Positions 15,651 through 24,839 of a stretch of DNA of 60,215 nt are shown piece by piece. Each line of letters opens with the position of its first letter. Within the stretch, counting starts at the first letter, position 1. Source of the stretch: Planctomycetaceae bacterium (GTDB lineage Bacteria > Planctomycetota > Planctomycetia > Planctomycetales > Planctomycetaceae). The notes below the pieces were generated by a model. The model was not told the origin of the DNA. It worked only from the letters and a program-made list of their open reading frames with translations, and made no database searches. The stretch lies in NCBI GenBank assembly GCA_018699955.1, contig JABISG010000159.1:1-60215 (forward strand), given 5' to 3'. The position numbers and the translations under genes are program-made.

Positions 15651-18545
15651 ATGTCGAATTACTGCCGCATTTCCTGTTTGCCGTCGAGTGCGATCCTGCT
15701 GTTTGTCGCCGGAATGCTGTTCGCACCTTGCACCGCCGCCGATGCTGCAGATCCGACGCCTGATTACACTCGGCAAATTCGCCCGCTGTTGGCGAAACGT
15801 TGTCTGGGTTGTCACGGGCCGGACGCCAAGACTCGGAAAGCTGGATTGCGGCTCGACGATCTGGCCTCTGCCACTTCAAGACTTGAAAGCGGCAGCCATG
15901 CCATTTCGCCCGGCAAGCCGGACGCAAGCGAGTTGATGGCACGGATTGCGACGGACGATGAATTCACACGCATGCCGCCTCCCGATGCGGGCAAACCATT
16001 GTCGGCCGAAGAACAGAACTTGTTGAAGCGATGGATTATCGATGGCGCAAAATATCAGCGTCACTGGGCCTTCGATGCGCCAAAGCAGGCAGAGCTTCCG
16101 AAGAAGCTTTCCAAGCCCCAATGGGTGCGCCATCCGCTTGACCATTTCGTGTTGGCGCGACTTGATCGCGAAGGATTGCAACCGGCTCCCGAAGCCGACC
16201 GCTACACGATCATCCGACGGCTGTCGCTCGATGTGACAGGACTGCCTCCGTCGATTGATGAAGTCGATCGCTTTGTGGCCGACAAGAGTCCGAAGGCGTA
16301 TGGAAGCATGGTTGATCGTTTGCTCGATTCGACCGCCTATGGCGAACGCTGGGCGCGTGTGTGGCTTGATCTGGCCCGCTATGCCGATTCGGCCGGCTAT
16401 GCGCAGGACCCGGCGCGGACCATCTGGCGGTATCGCGATTGGGTGATTCAGGCATTGAACGCCAACCTGCCCTTCGATCAGTTTACGATTCAACAAATCG
16501 CCGGCGACATGCTGCCCGATTCCACCGAGAGCCAATTGCTGGCCACCGCCTTTCATCGCAACACGATGACCAACAGTGAAGGGGGTACCGACGACGAAGA
16601 ATTTCGCAATGCGGCCATCGTCGATCGTGTCGATACGACCATGCAGGTTTGGATGGGATTGACGATGGGCTGTGCTCGCTGCCATTCACACAAATACGAT
16701 CCGATTTCGCAGAACGAGTACTTTCGATTCTTCGCAATTCTGAACAACACCGAGGACGCTGATCGCGGCAACGAGTCGCCGATACTGCTCACAATGACCA
16801 CCGAGCTAAAAAAACAGAAGGCGGCGTTGCAAGCAACTATTTCCAAGCTCGAAACCGAACTCAAAAAAGAGACGAAGACACAGAAGGCCGCGCCGACAAA
16901 ACAAACCGGCCCGCTGCCGGTGCGGTTTATCCGCGTCGAGTTGCCAGGCAAGCAGGTGTTCTTGTCGCTGGCAGAAGTCGAAGTGTTTGTCGGCGAAAAG
17001 AACGTTGCCCGCAGCGGCACGGCGACGCAGATCAGCATGGATTTCCGTGGCCCACCGAAACTCGCCATCGACGGTAATACCAGCGGCGAATTCTTCGACG
17101 CAAAATCAACAACGCACACGGCTGCCGGTGACAATCCGTGGTGGGAGGTCGATCTCGGGAAATCACAAAACGTGGACCGAGTGCAAATTTGGAATCGGAC
17201 CGACGGCACGGTCGGCGTGCGGCTCAAGAACTTCCGTGTGATCGCGCTGGACGAAAAACGACATCCGTTGTGGGTGACGACTGTTGCCGCGCCACCAAGT
17301 CCCAATGTGCCACTCACGCTGCCGAAAAAGTCGGAAGACCTCAATGCGAAGCAACAAGCCGAATTGGTCGCCTACGCGAACGCAAATTCTCCCGAGAAAT
17401 CGGCCGCGGAAAAACGACTCGCTGCATTGAAAAAACAACTGGCCGGCATCAAGGGAATTCCCACGCCCATCATGCGTGAACTGCTGGGCGACAAGCGACG
17501 GACAACGCGGATTCAGCTGCGTGGAAACTTCAAGGTGACTGCCGAAGTGGTCGAGCCGGGCGTCCCCGGCGCGTTTCACCCATTGCCCGAGGGTGCCGCA
17601 GCAAACCGGCTCACTTTGGCCCGCTGGCTCGTCGATGACAAGAACCCGCTGACCGCTCGCGTGGTTGTGAACCGGTATTGGGAGCAATTGTTCGGCATCG
17701 GCATTGTCGAAACCAGCGAAGATTTCGGCACTCAAGGCGAATTGCCCTCGCACCCCGAATTGCTGGACTATCTCGCCGTCGAGTTGATGCGAAATGGCTG
17801 GGACGTAAAGCAACTGATCCGCGACATCGTCTCGTCGGCCACTTACCGACAGTCGTCACGTATGACATCGGAATTACGTGAACGCGATCCGCAAAATCGG
17901 TTACTGGCGCACGGACCCCGCTTTCGTCTGTCGGCGGAGATGATTCGTGATCAGTCGCTGGCGGTCAGCGGTTTGCTGAGCCGTAAGATGTACGGCCCGT
18001 CGGTCAGACCGCCCCGACCGAATTTGGGTTTGCGGGCGGCCTTCGGCGGATCGACCGATTGGAAACCGAGTCCCGGTGATGACAAGTACCGTCGCGGTTT
18101 GTACACAAGCTGGCGACGGACAACTCCGTATCCGTCGATGGCGACATTTGATGCCCCCAGTCGCGAAGTCTGCACTATTCGACGCATTCGCACCAACACC
18201 CCCTTGCAGGCGTTGGTCACGCTGAACGATCCGGCGTTTATCGAAGCAGCACAGGCTTTGGCGCGAAGGATGGTATCGGAGGGTGGTAAAACAGCACGTG
18301 AGCATGCGAAGTACGGTTTCCGTTTGAGTCTCGCCCGTTCGCCGAGCGATGCCGAGCTTGACGTCCTCGTCAAATTGTACGAACAATCGCTCGCGCGATT
18401 TGATAAGGACCGCGAACAAGCAACCGCGCTTGCCACCAATCCTCTGGGGCCGTTGCCCGAGCGAATGGACGCCGCCGAACTGGCCGCGTGGACGGTGGTG
18501 AGTAACATTTTGATGAACCTGGACGAATTTGTGGCGCGACCATAA
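15651..18545 (+). CDS. PSD1 protein: cytochrome C, DUF1549, F5/8 type C-like insert, DUF1553
   Basis: A 964-residue exported protein. A signal peptide (residues 1-~30) leads into the planctomycete cytochrome C domain with CLGCH at 51-55. DUF1549 spans ~160-370 and carries a second CxxCH (CARCH, 341-345) in the segment CARCHSHKYDP. A short coiled coil is followed at ~425-550 by a discoidin-like (F5/8 type C) module: RVELPGKQVFLSLAEVEVF and WWEVDLGKSQNVDRVQIWNR are typical. DUF1553 follows to the end. Discoidin modules often bind carbohydrate. The gene is followed 81 nt later by its DUF1501 partner. The function of PSD1 proteins is not established; a periplasmic role in polysaccharide handling is inferred from sulfatase neighbours elsewhere. 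Confidence 0.93.
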   Translation: MSNYCRISCLPSSAILLFVAGMLFAPCTAADAADPTPDYTRQIRPLLAKRCLGCHGPDAKTRKAGLRLDDLASATSRLESGSHAISPGKPDASELMARIATDDEFTRMPPPDAGKPLSAEEQNLLKRWIIDGAKYQRHWAFDAPKQAELPKKLSKPQWVRHPLDHFVLARLDREGLQPAPEADRYTIIRRLSLDVTGLPPSIDEVDRFVADKSPKAYGSMVDRLLDSTAYGERWARVWLDLARYADSAGYAQDPARTIWRYRDWVIQALNANLPFDQFTIQQIAGDMLPDSTESQLLATAFHRNTMTNSEGGTDDEEFRNAAIVDRVDTTMQVWMGLTMGCARCHSHKYDPISQNEYFRFFAILNNTEDADRGNESPILLTMTTELKKQKAALQATISKLETELKKETKTQKAAPTKQTGPLPVRFIRVELPGKQVFLSLAEVEVFVGEKNVARSGTATQISMDFRGPPKLAIDGNTSGEFFDAKSTTHTAAGDNPWWEVDLGKSQNVDRVQIWNRTDGTVGVRLKNFRVIALDEKRHPLWVTTVAAPPSPNVPLTLPKKSEDLNAKQQAELVAYANANSPEKSAAEKRLAALKKQLAGIKGIPTPIMRELLGDKRRTTRIQLRGNFKVTAEVVEPGVPGAFHPLPEGAAANRLTLARWLVDDKNPLTARVVVNRYWEQLFGIGIVETSEDFGTQGELPSHPELLDYLAVELMRNGWDVKQLIRDIVSSATYRQSSRMTSELRERDPQNRLLAHGPRFRLSAEMIRDQSLAVSGLLSRKMYGPSVRPPRPNLGLRAAFGGSTDWKPSPGDDKYRRGLYTSWRRTTPYPSMATFDAPSREVCTIRRIRTNTPLQALVTLNDPAFIEAAQALARRMVSEGGKTAREHAKYGFRLSLARSPSDAELDVLVKLYEQSLARFDKDREQATALATNPLGPLPERMDAAELAAWTVVSNILMNLDEFVARP

Positions 18546-18626
18546 CTTGAAACATCCTTCTGCGGTGCGTTGCACCTCAGCTAATTGTTGTCTCGTTTTC
18601 GAACAAAGCGAGAAGGAACCAATAGC

Positions 18627-20081
18627 ATGAACGCCAATTCAAAACATGCCGAACTTGTGACCCGCCGCCATTTCCTGCGCGATTGCCAGATGGGTTTGGG
18701 CGGGATGGCGTTGGCCTCGTTGTCGGCTCAAGGTGCCGCCGCTGCGCCCTCCGACTCGGTCGTCAATCCGCTGGCACCGCGGCAACCGCACTTCGAGCCG
18801 AAGGCGAAGAACGTCATTTTTCTGCACATGGCCGGTTCGCCGCCGCATCTGGATTTGCTCGACTACAAGCCGGAACTCGTCAAGCGGAACGACCAACCCT
18901 GTCCCGATGAATTCATCAAGGGCAAGCGGTTCGCTTTCACCAGCGGCACGCCGAAGCTGCTTGGCAGTCCACACAAGTTTGCGCAGCATGGGAAATCCGG
19001 CACCTGGGTTTCCGACGCGCTGCCGCACATTTCCGGCGTCGTCGATGACATTGCCGTCATCCGCTCGATGAACACCGAGCAGTTCAACCATGCACCGGCC
19101 CAGTTAATGCTTTACACCGGCAGCCAGCGAATGGGCCGCCCTGCAATTGGCGCGTGGGCGACCTACGGACTCGGTTCGGAGAACAAGAACCTGCCGGGTT
19201 ACGTCGTGCTGATTTCCGGCGGGACGAATCCGAGTGCAGGCAAGAGCGCGTGGGGCAGCGGGTTTTTGCCCTCGGTGTATCAGGGTGTGCAGTGTCGCTC
19301 GCAGGGCGATCCGGTGCTGTTTCTCTCGAACCCAAAAGGAATGGACCGTCCTCTTCGGCGGATCAGCCTCGACGCGCTGAGAGATTTGAATCAACTGCAG
19401 GAACAACAACTCGGTAGTCCCGAGACGTTGACGCGAATTGCTCAATACGAATTGGCATTCCGCATGCAGGTGACCGCGCCGGAAGCAATGGACATCGGCG
19501 GGGAAACGAAACAGACGCTCGAATCGTACGGCGCTCAGCCGGGCATGGGCAGCTTCGCCAACAATTGCCTATTGGCCCGGCGACTGGTTGAAAAGGGCGT
19601 TCGCTATGTGCAGCTCTTCGACTGGGGTTGGGATTTTCACGGGACCGGGGCAAGCACCGGCATCCGCGACGGGTTGACCAATCGCTGCAAAGCAATGGAT
19701 CGCCCGGTCGCTGCACTTATCAAAGATCTCAAATCGCGTGGGTTGTTCGACGAGACGCTGGTCGTCTGGAGTGGCGAATTCGGCCGCACGCCGTTCCGTG
19801 AAGGACGAACGAGCAAAAGTAAAGTCCTCGGCCGCGATCACTACCCCGATTGCTACACCATGTTTATGGCGGGTGGCGGCGTCAAGCCGGGAATCAGCTA
19901 CGGCAAGTCGGACGAACTCGGATTCTTCGTAGCCGAAGACAAGGTCCACGTCCACGACCTGCAGGCGACAATTATGCATCTGCTTGGATTCGACCACGAG
20001 AAACTCAGTTATCGATTCCAAGGCCGCGATTTCCGTTTGACCGACGTTCATGGAAACGTGGTCGAGGGATTACTTGCATGA
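18627..20081 (+). CDS. DUF1501 protein with twin-arginine signal
   Basis: A 484-residue protein. The start at 18627 has AGAAGGA upstream and a twin-arginine leader (TRRHFLRDCQMGLGGMALAS), so it is exported folded. Family features include NVIFLHMAGSPPHLDLLDYK, PAIGAWATYGLGSENKNLPG, a WSGEFGRTPF block and a C-terminal metal-site-like HDLQATIMHLLGFDHEKLSY. DUF1501 belongs to the alkaline phosphatase-like fold that includes sulfatases, although its activity is unproven. It pairs with the upstream PSD1 gene, as three other pairs in this window do. Confidence 0.92.
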   Translation: MNANSKHAELVTRRHFLRDCQMGLGGMALASLSAQGAAAAPSDSVVNPLAPRQPHFEPKAKNVIFLHMAGSPPHLDLLDYKPELVKRNDQPCPDEFIKGKRFAFTSGTPKLLGSPHKFAQHGKSGTWVSDALPHISGVVDDIAVIRSMNTEQFNHAPAQLMLYTGSQRMGRPAIGAWATYGLGSENKNLPGYVVLISGGTNPSAGKSAWGSGFLPSVYQGVQCRSQGDPVLFLSNPKGMDRPLRRISLDALRDLNQLQEQQLGSPETLTRIAQYELAFRMQVTAPEAMDIGGETKQTLESYGAQPGMGSFANNCLLARRLVEKGVRYVQLFDWGWDFHGTGASTGIRDGLTNRCKAMDRPVAALIKDLKSRGLFDETLVVWSGEFGRTPFREGRTSKSKVLGRDHYPDCYTMFMAGGGVKPGISYGKSDELGFFVAEDKVHVHDLQATIMHLLGFDHEKLSYRFQGRDFRLTDVHGNVVEGLLA

Positions 20082-20083
20082 TT

Positions 20084-20148
20084 GAGAGCGGCCGGTGTTA
20101 ATCGATCGGTAATTCGGAAGCCCCGAGGGTTTGCACCCCCGGCTCGCC
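20084..20148. repeat. Two-hairpin intergenic repeat, copy 2
   Basis: Matches 9245-9309 over 65 nt with 12 mismatches. It starts 2 nt after the DUF1501 stop and ends in GGCTCGCC as copy 1 does. Confidence 0.7.
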
Positions 20149-20296
20149 TCAAGCGTTGCTGTCGAAGTTGCACACATCACACAGGTTGAAATCTTGATCT
20201 GCTGCCGTCCAGCCACAATCTGGATTGTTTGCCGCTGGTGTGTTAAAAAGGAACTCGCGGGCGTGTTCGGTGAAGCGCGATGCGGGGGACGCAACG

Positions 20297-20827
20297 ATGG
20301 TGATCAATAAGCGACGACGGCGAAATCGGCTGTTGGAAGCGGCCCGTGGCTATCTCGAACTCGACATGCCTCGATACGCTTTGAGACAGATCGATGCCAT
20401 CGACGATCCGGAGCAGTGTGCGTTCGATGCCTTTCAACTGCGGGGCGAGGCACTGCGACAGCAGAAGAAGTACGAAGAGGCGGTGAAGGCGTTCCGGCGT
20501 GCCTTGGTGGAAAACCCCAACAGCATCAATGTGCTGCTGGGCATGGCTTGGTGCTTCAAACGCACCGATCAGTTGCAGCGGGCGATCAACTCCATGCAAC
20601 GGGCGTACAAGGTCGCACCGCACGAAGCGATTGTCCTGTATAATCTGTCGTGTTATTTTTCGCTTGCCGGCGACAAAGAGCAAGCGCTCTCGTGGTTGGG
20701 ACGATCGCTGCGGATGGAGAAGTCCTTGCGCAAACTGATTCCTGATGAAAGTGATTTTGACCCGCTTCGCGACGACCCTGATTTTCAATTCATCGTGGGA
20801 ATCAAGAAAAGCTCGGACGCGACGTGA
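20297..20827 (+). CDS. TPR-repeat protein
   Basis: A 176-residue cytoplasmic protein without a signal peptide. Three tetratricopeptide repeats are visible: residues ~40-75 (LRGEALRQQKKYEEAVKAFR), ~76-108 (LGMAWCFKRTDQLQRAINSM) and ~109-142 (YNLSCYFSLAGDKEQALSWL). A DPLRDDPDF segment that often ends TPR units follows. The N-terminus is very basic (NKRRRRNRL). The ATG at 20297 has GGGGGA upstream. TPR proteins act as protein-binding scaffolds; the partner is not apparent. Confidence 0.85.
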   Translation: MVINKRRRRNRLLEAARGYLELDMPRYALRQIDAIDDPEQCAFDAFQLRGEALRQQKKYEEAVKAFRRALVENPNSINVLLGMAWCFKRTDQLQRAINSMQRAYKVAPHEAIVLYNLSCYFSLAGDKEQALSWLGRSLRMEKSLRKLIPDESDFDPLRDDPDFQFIVGIKKSSDAT

Positions 20828-20976
20828 CTGACGGCGAACCTTGGCCCCTCTCCAATCGAACGCTTCGTGACCGGCCCGGCTTTAGTCACACCGGATGAGT
20901 TGTCGGCGTCCCTTTTCTCGGCGTCCCTTTTCTCTATGGATTGACTCGCCACTGCCATCTCTCGACAATCAAGGTC

Positions 20977-21009
20977 GGTGCATCGCTCAGCACTACTGAG
21001 CGATGCACC
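20977..21009 (+). promoter_or_regulatory. Perfect 14-bp hairpin upstream of a lipoprotein gene
   Basis: GGTGCATCGCTCAG (20977-20990) pairs exactly with CTGAGCGATGCACC (20996-21009) across a 5-nt loop, 64 nt before the ATG at 21074. No T-run follows. It could be a leader structure, an operator or an intergenic palindrome. Confidence 0.5.
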
Positions 21010-21073
21010 TGGAACTTGCCACGGCTCGTCCATCAGACTTTTTTCAACCGTGTTCCACCAGAGAGTTGCACGA

Positions 21074-22063
21074 ATGTCTTCGCAACAGTTTTCAGTGCCA
21101 CAGCTTTCAGTTCCACGGCGATTGAGAAACACGATCGTGATATGGGGTTTATTGGCCACCGTGACTTTTCTGGTTGCCGGTTGCGGCCGCGCGAAATATG
21201 AAAAGCGTCTGTTGAAGACGGTTGAACTGGCGAAATACCGAGAGAAGCTCAACGAGAATTTGGGTGCCAACTGGAATTCCAAGAAGGGCGTGCAAATTCG
21301 CGTGCCGCGGCAGTTTTCACAAATTCGCTTACCAAGGGCCGAGAAACCTAAAGAGGGCGAGGAGCCGCCCGAAGAGGAACCTGTCGATCCGCGTCAACCG
21401 ACCTTCATGAGCGAACCATTGCCGGGGTTGATTGGAGCCTGGACCGCCGATGTCAATTTGATGGTTGGGGAAGATGAGCCAGCGCGCAAAGCGCCGGCCT
21501 ACCTCTACGTTCTCAGTAATTACGAAATCTGGACGCAGCCGGGCCAGGGCAAGGAAGCACTGAAATTCAATACGAGTACCGCCCCGATTGCCATCGTCGA
21601 TGGGTTAAACGCCAAGCTACCCGAGCAGGCCGAATGGGTCAGCGAAACGCATCCCCGCGGTGAAGGATTTGTGGAAAAGAAACGTCTGACAGCGGCGATC
21701 ATCAAATCGATCGTGCAAATCACATTGCCGGCTGAGGAAGATCCGGAAGACGGCGAGACCGATTTGGATGATCCCGCAAACGAAGGCCTCATCCCCGCGA
21801 ACGCCGCACCGCAGGTTGTGGAATTGCCCGTCAACTGCAAGATGTATCTCGCGGAAAAAAAAGATATCCAGGTCATGGTGCTGTTGATTCTTCCCGAGCA
21901 GATCGATCCGCGCGAAAACCTGTCGCTCGATACATCGTCGAAACGGGGCTCGCGCATCGCCATGTGCCTCGAAACACTCGCGGTTTCCAGCAGAAAGCCG
22001 AAGGTCAAATCGAGCGGCGAAGGGAACGATTCGGGCGGCGGCGCCCGGGCCGGCGGCTTCTGA
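21074..22063 (+). CDS. Predicted lipoprotein of unknown function
   Basis: A 329-residue protein. The N-terminus has a basic stretch, a hydrophobic segment and a lipobox ending in FLVAGC (Cys near residue 37), so it is probably lipid-anchored. The mature part has an acidic, proline-rich linker (KEGEEPPEEEPVDPRQP), a beta-rich domain and a C-terminal Ser/Gly tail. I do not recognise the domain. The ATG at 21074 is chosen because the longer frame from 20978 runs through the upstream hairpin. It stands alone. Confidence 0.75.
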   Translation: MSSQQFSVPQLSVPRRLRNTIVIWGLLATVTFLVAGCGRAKYEKRLLKTVELAKYREKLNENLGANWNSKKGVQIRVPRQFSQIRLPRAEKPKEGEEPPEEEPVDPRQPTFMSEPLPGLIGAWTADVNLMVGEDEPARKAPAYLYVLSNYEIWTQPGQGKEALKFNTSTAPIAIVDGLNAKLPEQAEWVSETHPRGEGFVEKKRLTAAIIKSIVQITLPAEEDPEDGETDLDDPANEGLIPANAAPQVVELPVNCKMYLAEKKDIQVMVLLILPEQIDPRENLSLDTSSKRGSRIAMCLETLAVSSRKPKVKSSGEGNDSGGGARAGGF

Positions 22064-22279
22064 AGAATCTCTTCGATAACAGATCGCCACGGCGGCGAGA
22101 CACCAGCTTTCAGCGGTCGGCCACCGGAACAGTTTGATCGACGCCGAGCAAATGGTGTCCACCGGTAGCACGCGAAGACCGGGTGTTTCTGCAGTTCGCT
22201 CCGACGTTGCGGGCGGATGTTGACAGTTTTGATTTATACAGTTTTGAATTATTTATTCTGAGCAGAGTGAAAGGTTGCG

Positions 22280-23173
22280 ATGAACGAAACCACACAGACA
22301 CCGATTCCGCCGATCGATCCGGAAGAGGAAATCGGTTTTATGAATATCGACGAGACCGATTTTGCGTCGATGAACCGCGCCGAACAAATTCGTCATCTCG
22401 AAGTGGAAGGTTATCTGGTCATGCCGGGCATCCTGCCGGCGGACGTGGTTGCCAGAATCAAAAGCGAATTGGCCGATGTCGAGATGTCGCATACCAGTTA
22501 CAGCGAATGCCAGACGCGGGCGGAAACGCCGCCGCAATGGTCGAGCCGAGCGGTGGCGGAGTTGATCGGTTTTCCGCCGATGGTCGATTTCCTGACCGAC
22601 CTGATGGGGCCGGACATCGTCTTTACGCGTGGTTTTTTTCAGCGATCGCTGCCGGGGTGTCCCGGCATCTCGATGCACACCGACGGTCAGCCGCACGGCT
22701 CCAACCTGTTCGGTTTCGAGGGGAGTTGCCCCCGCTTGCTGCGGGTGCTTTACTATCTGGATGAATTGACTCCCCAGCGCGCACCGTTTCGGCTGATCCC
22801 GCGGTCGCACCTTTCGTACCACGCCGAGGCAAGTCCGTACGTGCGGTACAAGTCGCATCCGGAAGAGATTTCCTTGGTCGTTCCGGCAGGCTCAGCCGTG
22901 CTGTTGCCGTCGATGCTGTCACACGGCAGTCACCCGAACAGAAGTCCGCAGCCGCGAGAACTGTTGCAGTTGGGTTACCGCCCCGCATGGGCCGGCCCCG
23001 TTCAGCCGGTCGAAGAATGGGATCCCGAACTTGTCGCCGGCGCCCCGGAGATTGCCAAGCCGTTCCTCCAAAGCCTCAATACCAGCGGGCAGGAATGGGA
23101 GCAGCAGCACAAGCCGGCAGGCATGAAGACCGAAGCGCCCGGCATCAATCCCAGCCGCTGGGGCGACCGGTAA
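22280..23173 (+). CDS. Phytanoyl-CoA dioxygenase (PhyH)-family Fe(II)/2-oxoglutarate oxygenase
   Basis: A 297-residue cytoplasmic protein. The double-stranded beta-helix carries the iron-binding pair H133-x-D135 (SMHTDGQ) and a distal His in SHGSHPNRS (H215 or H218). An arginine at 221 or 226 could bind 2-oxoglutarate. The N-terminal EGYLVMPGILPADVV is typical of PhyH proteins. Planctomycete genomes have many such enzymes, which hydroxylate small molecules; the substrate is unknown. The gene is convergent with the sulfatase gene. Confidence 0.85.
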   Translation: MNETTQTPIPPIDPEEEIGFMNIDETDFASMNRAEQIRHLEVEGYLVMPGILPADVVARIKSELADVEMSHTSYSECQTRAETPPQWSSRAVAELIGFPPMVDFLTDLMGPDIVFTRGFFQRSLPGCPGISMHTDGQPHGSNLFGFEGSCPRLLRVLYYLDELTPQRAPFRLIPRSHLSYHAEASPYVRYKSHPEEISLVVPAGSAVLLPSMLSHGSHPNRSPQPRELLQLGYRPAWAGPVQPVEEWDPELVAGAPEIAKPFLQSLNTSGQEWEQQHKPAGMKTEAPGINPSRWGDR

Positions 23174-23212
23174 CGCGGGTTGTCGGATTAGAAAACACGA
23201 GTGAAACGTCAC

Positions 23213-24730
23213 TCATTGTTTCGCCGACGCAACCGATGGTCGCCAAGGCTTCGGCACGTCGGCAGGTGAATTCTTCTTCGGACTGAGAAACTTGGCATCA
23301 ACCTGCTTGTACCACGCGTGCAGTTTTTCTCGCATGGCGTTCACTCGCTGGGGATGCTTTGCGGCCAAGTCATTTTTCTCGCCGATGTCTTCGCCGAGAT
23401 GATACAGATGGACGCGGCCATCCTCGTAGCGTTCCAGCAGTTTCCAATCACCCATGCGAATCGCACCGCCCGGAAAACCGCCCTGGTTTCCGTAATGCGG
23501 ATAGTGCCAATACAAAGCATCGCGATCGAGCGTCTTGCCGCCTTTCAGTAACGACACCAGCGAGACGCCGTCTTTGTGCTGATCGGGGCGCGACCGCTGC
23601 CCGGACATCTCGAGTATCGTCGGATAGAAATCGGTACTCAGAACTGGCACGTCACAAGTCGAACCGGCTGAAGTCACCCCCGGCCAACGGACGAGATACG
23701 GCTCGCGAATCCCGCCTTCATACAACCAACCCTTCCCACCTCGCAGCGGCAGGTTCGACGTCGGCGAACCTTCGCTCGTTGAAAGACCGCCGTTGTCGGA
23801 CGTGAAAAATACGACTGTGTTCTCCGCCAGATCCAACTCATCGAGCTTGTCGAGTACTTTGCCAACCGCGTGGTCCATCGCCTCAACCATGCCGCCGTAG
23901 ACCGCATGACTCTGCACGGTGCGCACCTTGCGAGGGCGCTTCGTCAGAAAATTCTGTTCCTCATCGGCAAATTGTGGTTTGTCGAGTAGACCCTGCTTCT
24001 GGGCCTTGGCTTGGTATTTCTGCTTCAGGTCGTTTCGCGAAATCAATGGGGTGTGGACTGAATAGAAAGAAAGGTACGCTAGAAACGGTTCCTGCTTGTG
24101 TTGTTCGATGAAATTGCAGGTCTCGTTGGCGAGACGGTTCGGCAGGTGTTCGCCTTTCGGTCCGTCTTTCAGGCGCGGGTTGCCGTAGGGAACAAAATAC
24201 TTGCCCGGACCGTAGGGCCCGCCGCGCATCCAACCGCCCATGTTCACGTCGAATCCCTGGTGTTCCGGCCAGAATTCTTCGGTCGGCCCCAGATGCCACT
24301 TCCCGGCGAAGAACGTTGCAAAACCATGCGCCTTGAGTGCTTCGGCCAGCGTCGTCTCCTTCAGGTCCATCCGATTGTGAAGCGGTGCGGGAGCAAATCG
24401 CTCGGCCCGACGCCCCGAAAACCAGTTGGTCGCATCGGTGCGGCTGGGGTACTTTCCCGTCAGGATGCTCAACCGCGTCGGCGAGCAAACCGGGCAGGCG
24501 GCGTAGCCATTGGTGAACCGCATACCGCTGCGCGACAGCTTGTCGATATTCGGCGTGTCGTAGAAACACTTCGGGTTATTCGCCCCGATGTCCATGTAGC
24601 CGAGATCATCAACGAGGAAGAACACAAAGTTGAGAGGTTTCTTCGCAGGTTGTTGTGCGGCTTGGCTGTGTGTGGTGCATACCGCAAACAAGGCGACGAT
24701 GGTCAGCCAGGAACAAACTCGCGTGTTCAT
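23213..24730 (-). CDS. Exported sulfatase (formylglycine-dependent)
   Basis: A 505-residue exported sulfatase. The ATG at 24730 gives a signal peptide (MNTRVCSWLTIVALFAVCTT) and has GGAAG upstream. Motif CSPTR (C82-R86) in CPVCSPTRLSILTGKYPSR is the site where Cys becomes formylglycine. D41-D42 in FFLVDDLGYMD and the later FTSDNGG block supply metal ligands, and GKWHLGP provides further active-site residues. It hydrolyses sulfate esters, probably from polysaccharide in the periplasm or outside. Maturation needs an anaerobic or aerobic FGly enzyme, not present here. Confidence 0.93.
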   Translation of the reverse strand: MNTRVCSWLTIVALFAVCTTHSQAAQQPAKKPLNFVFFLVDDLGYMDIGANNPKCFYDTPNIDKLSRSGMRFTNGYAACPVCSPTRLSILTGKYPSRTDATNWFSGRRAERFAPAPLHNRMDLKETTLAEALKAHGFATFFAGKWHLGPTEEFWPEHQGFDVNMGGWMRGGPYGPGKYFVPYGNPRLKDGPKGEHLPNRLANETCNFIEQHKQEPFLAYLSFYSVHTPLISRNDLKQKYQAKAQKQGLLDKPQFADEEQNFLTKRPRKVRTVQSHAVYGGMVEAMDHAVGKVLDKLDELDLAENTVVFFTSDNGGLSTSEGSPTSNLPLRGGKGWLYEGGIREPYLVRWPGVTSAGSTCDVPVLSTDFYPTILEMSGQRSRPDQHKDGVSLVSLLKGGKTLDRDALYWHYPHYGNQGGFPGGAIRMGDWKLLERYEDGRVHLYHLGEDIGEKNDLAAKHPQRVNAMREKLHAWYKQVDAKFLSPKKNSPADVPKPWRPSVASAKQ

Positions 24731-24789
24731 GATGTGTCTTCCAAGGCGGCGAAGCCGCAATCGCAGAGTCAAAAGTTGAACGAAAGTAT

Positions 24790-24815
24790 CAGGGGGCTTA
24801 CGCCCCCCGCTCGCC
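24790..24815. repeat. GC-rich intergenic palindrome
   Basis: GGGGGC-TTAC-GCCCCC followed by CGCTCGCC lies between the sulfatase start and the esterase stop. The CGCTCGCC end resembles the ends of the two-hairpin repeat family. It may also end transcription of the upstream esterase gene. Confidence 0.45.
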
Positions 24816-24839
24816 ACGATCAGCTGTCAAACACCGATA

